Origin: Selenomonas sp052169755
GTDB taxonomy: Bacteria; Bacillota; Negativicutes; Selenomonadales; Selenomonadaceae
Assembly (NCBI RefSeq): GCF_052169755.1
Contig: NZ_JBQNBV010000100.1
Coordinates: forward strand, 1-7,624
Reading direction: 5' to 3'
DNA length: 7,624 nucleotides
Shown here: piece by piece, positions 5,258 through 7,624 of the stretch
Layout of the letters: each line of letters starts with the position of its first letter
Position numbering within the stretch: the stretch's first letter is position 1
The notes under the pieces: model-generated
Database searches by the model: none
What the model saw: only the letters and a program-made list of their open reading frames with translations
What the model was told of the DNA's origin: nothing
Position numbers and translations under genes: made by a program

Positions 5258-7624
5258 ATGACAGGAAAAAACCTATGGCAAACGTATCGAATAAAAATCT
5301 TCGGCATCGTGCAGGGCGTCGGCTTCCGACCGTTTGTCAGCCGCACGGCAGAGGCGCTCGGCATCACAGGCAATGTCTGCAACAAAGGCTCCTATGTCGA
5401 GGTTCTCGCCCAAGGCACGGACACAGCTCTGCAAGAATTTCGCCAAAAAATAGAAACTGCGCCGCCCGCACGAGCGGTCATCCTCAAGCTCCTGCAAGAG
5501 CGCATTACCAACGCCCCGACATTCTCCGAATTTCAAATCATCGAAAGCAGCGGCGAAAGCGGCGACGTCTTCGTTTCGCCCGACATCGCCATTTGCCCCG
5601 AGTGCCAGTCGGAACTTTTCGACCAAAACGACCGTCGTTACCTCCACCCCTTCATCAACTGCACCTCATGCGGTCCAAGGCTCACGATTCTCGACGCCAT
5701 GCCGTATGACCGCGATCGCACAAGCATGGGGGCGTTTCCCATGTGCGGCGCCTGCCGCTTCGAATACACCCACGCCGAAACGCGCCGCTACGATGCGCAG
5801 CCCGTCTGCTGCAACGACTGCGGTCCGCGCGTCTACATCCTGGGCGGTGCGGAAAAAGATCATGCCGCGATCACACGCGCAAGAAGTGTACTGCAAGCGG
5901 GCGGCATCATCGCCGTCAAGGGCATCGGCGGCTTCCATCTCGCCTGCGATGCAAAAAACGAAGCCGCCGTACAAAAGCTGCGCGAGCGCAAACACCGACC
6001 GCAAAAACCCTTTGCCGTCATGCTGCGCGATCTCGCTGCCGTGCATCGCGAGTGCCGCATCCTTAGCGCACAGGAAAAGCATCTCGACAACCATCAAAAG
6101 CCCATCCTCCTGCTTGAGAAAAAAAGCGGCGGCACGATCGCCGCAAACGTCGCGCCCGCGATGCCTTCGCTCGGCGTCATGCTGCCCTACACGCCGCTGC
6201 ACCTTCTGCTCTTTTCCCTGCCCGATGAACTGGACGGCTTCACAGACAGCCTCGTCATGACGAGCGGCAATCCCTCGGGCGCACCGATCTGCCGCACGGA
6301 TAACGATGCGCTCGAAACTCTCTCATCCATCGCCGACCTCATCTTGTCGCACGACCGAGAAATCCGCCTGCGTGCCGACGACAGCGTCATGGATTTCTAT
6401 GAAGACGCACCGTACATGATTCGGCGGAGCCGCGGCTATGCGCCGCTTCCCTTGATGATTTCCGCCGATTTTCAAGGTTCTGTCCTCGGCATCGGCAGCG
6501 AACTCAAGAACACCTTCTGTCTTGCCAAAAATGCGCTCTTCTACCCTTCCCCCTACATCGGCGACATGGGCGATCTGCGCACGATGCAGGCGCTGCGTCA
6601 ATCGCTGGCGCGCATGGAACGGCTCCTCGGCATAACGCCCGACCTCGTCGCCGCCGACCTGCATCCGCGCTACGAGACGAGCCGCTTTGCCGAGACCCTT
6701 GGCATCCCCGTCGTCAAAGTGCAGCATCATTACGCCCATGTGCTTTCCGTCATGGCAGAAAACAATCATCTGCAGCCCGTCATCGGCGTGAGCTTCGACG
6801 GCACCGGATACGGTACGGACGATACGATTTGGGGCGGCGAAATCATGCTCGCGACGACGTACAGCTTCCGGCGGCTCGGCTCCATCGCCCCCTTCTTCCA
6901 TACGGGCGGCGATCTTGCCGCGCGAGAAGGCTGGCGCATCGCCGTCTCCCTGCTCCATTCTTTCTACGGCGCGAAAGACGCGCTCTCCCTCAGTCAAAAA
7001 CTCGATCTCGCGACGGAAAAGGAAATATCTTCCGTTATTTTCCAACGAGAACACGGCTTAAACACAACGGTATCAACGAGCGCAGGACGGCTCTTCGACG
7101 CCGTGAGCGCCCTGCTCGGCATCCGCAGCCTCTCCACTTACGAGGGAGAAGCCGCCATGTACTTGCAATTCGCCGCTGAAACTGCCGAAAAGAATGAAGA
7201 GACGGCACAGGCGGATGCGCTTCTTGCCGCATGGAAAGCAGACGGCATATTAAAAGCGGCGGCATCAGAAAGCTCGCTCACCATCACGGACAACCGCTTC
7301 CTGCTCAAGACGGACGAACTTTTCCGCCGTCTATTGCAGGAACGACGCAAAAGGCAAAGAAGCGATATTCTCGCACTTGCCTTTCATCGCGGGCTTGCCG
7401 TCGCCATCACCGCCGCCTGCCAAAAAGCGCGTGCGGCGACCGGCTGCACGACAGCGGCTCTGACCGGCGGCGTTTTTCAAAACACCCTTCTGCTGCGTCT
7501 GGCACAAGAGGCATTGGAAGCCGACGGCTTCCGCGTCCTCAGGCACAGCTTCATTCCGCCGAATGACGGCGGGATCGCCGGCGGGCAGGCGCTCTTTGCC
7601 ATGCAAAACCTGCAAAACAAATAG
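5258..7624 (+). CDS. hypF: [NiFe]-hydrogenase maturation carbamoyltransferase HypF
   Basis: This complete 788-residue cytoplasmic enzyme uses carbamoyl phosphate and ATP to carbamoylate the C-terminal cysteine of HypE; dehydration of that group gives the cyanide ligands of the [NiFe] centre. All four HypF modules are visible. The acylphosphatase domain (about 8-97) has VQGVGFRPFV (18-27) with catalytic Arg24 and Asn42. The zinc-finger pair has cysteines at 113/116, 135/138, 163/166 and 185/188. The YrdC-like domain (about 205-395) has GGIIAVKGIGGFHLACDA (215-232) and TSGNPSGAP (335-343). The Kae1-like domain (about 405-788) has VQHHYAHV (488-495), FDGTGYGTDD (513-522), GGVFQN (737-742) and PPNDGGIAGGQA (767-778). 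HypF is usually about 750-770 residues, so the length is normal. AAAGG lies about ten bases before the ATG. No key residue is missing. The TAG stop is the last codon of the window, and other hyp genes probably follow. Confidence 0.97.
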   Translation: MTGKNLWQTYRIKIFGIVQGVGFRPFVSRTAEALGITGNVCNKGSYVEVLAQGTDTALQEFRQKIETAPPARAVILKLLQERITNAPTFSEFQIIESSGESGDVFVSPDIAICPECQSELFDQNDRRYLHPFINCTSCGPRLTILDAMPYDRDRTSMGAFPMCGACRFEYTHAETRRYDAQPVCCNDCGPRVYILGGAEKDHAAITRARSVLQAGGIIAVKGIGGFHLACDAKNEAAVQKLRERKHRPQKPFAVMLRDLAAVHRECRILSAQEKHLDNHQKPILLLEKKSGGTIAANVAPAMPSLGVMLPYTPLHLLLFSLPDELDGFTDSLVMTSGNPSGAPICRTDNDALETLSSIADLILSHDREIRLRADDSVMDFYEDAPYMIRRSRGYAPLPLMISADFQGSVLGIGSELKNTFCLAKNALFYPSPYIGDMGDLRTMQALRQSLARMERLLGITPDLVAADLHPRYETSRFAETLGIPVVKVQHHYAHVLSVMAENNHLQPVIGVSFDGTGYGTDDTIWGGEIMLATTYSFRRLGSIAPFFHTGGDLAAREGWRIAVSLLHSFYGAKDALSLSQKLDLATEKEISSVIFQREHGLNTTVSTSAGRLFDAVSALLGIRSLSTYEGEAAMYLQFAAETAEKNEETAQADALLAAWKADGILKAAASESSLTITDNRFLLKTDELFRRLLQERRKRQRSDILALAFHRGLAVAITAACQKARAATGCTTAALTGGVFQNTLLLRLAQEALEADGFRVLRHSFIPPNDGGIAGGQALFAMQNLQNK

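Noticed and set aside
6323..7054. Minus-strand open frame of 243 codons opposite hypF
   Set aside because: Shadow of hypF; the plus strand carries continuous HypF motifs across the same bases.
1..7624. Mobile elements, CRISPR arrays, tRNA or rRNA genes
   Set aside because: No transposase or integrase motifs, terminal inverted repeats, regularly spaced direct repeats, or tRNA/rRNA signature sequences were seen on either strand.

Overview
The window looks like a chromosomal segment from an anaerobic Negativicutes bacterium, most likely a Selenomonas-like member of the Selenomonadales. This is inferred from the gene set and style: a two-subunit, adenosylcobalamin-dependent methylmalonyl-CoA mutase (succinate-propionate fermentation), a [NiFe]-hydrogenase maturation gene, Firmicutes-type Shine-Dalgarno sites, promoters and U-run terminators, and fairly GC-rich coding DNA. 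GC content was not computed and no database search was possible, so the genus is a guess.

Layout. Positions 1-2251 (minus strand) hold the mutase genes: the small subunit mutA is complete, and the first 17 codons of mutB overlap its stop codon at the left edge. The 536-bp gap from 2252 to 2787 is a dense control region. Reading leftward on the minus strand, it has a sigma-A-type promoter, a cobalamin riboswitch aptamer (about 2499-2646), and then a long expression platform with two clear and one weaker hairpin-plus-U-run structures before mutA. On the plus strand, a second promoter uses the same -35 box in the opposite direction and drives a small uncharacterised protein of 87 residues (2788-3051). 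A hairpin terminator at 3061-3082 separates this gene from a convergent, unusually long glutamine synthetase (3100-4986, minus). The 271-bp gap from 4987 to 5257 carries the synthetase leader, with its own promoter and a branched terminator-like structure, and divergently an extended -10 promoter for hypF. hypF (5258-7624, plus) is complete, and its stop codon is the last three bases of the window.

How the parts work together. MutA and MutB form the heterodimer that interconverts succinyl-CoA and methylmalonyl-CoA on the route to propionate, and MutB carries the B12 cofactor. A B12-sensing RNA sits directly in front of the gene pair that needs B12. The usual cobalamin riboswitch represses its genes when B12 is present, so either this one is an ON switch or its logic is unusual. 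HypF supplies carbamoyl-derived cyanide ligands for [NiFe]-hydrogenase, which fits an anaerobic H2-metabolising fermenter. The glutamine synthetase assimilates ammonium and appears to be transcribed alone, possibly under leader attenuation. I found no mobile element, CRISPR array, tRNA or rRNA gene.

The most interesting part of the window is the 2248-2787 control region: a riboswitch before a B12-dependent enzyme, tandem terminators, and a divergent promoter pair sharing one -35 element.
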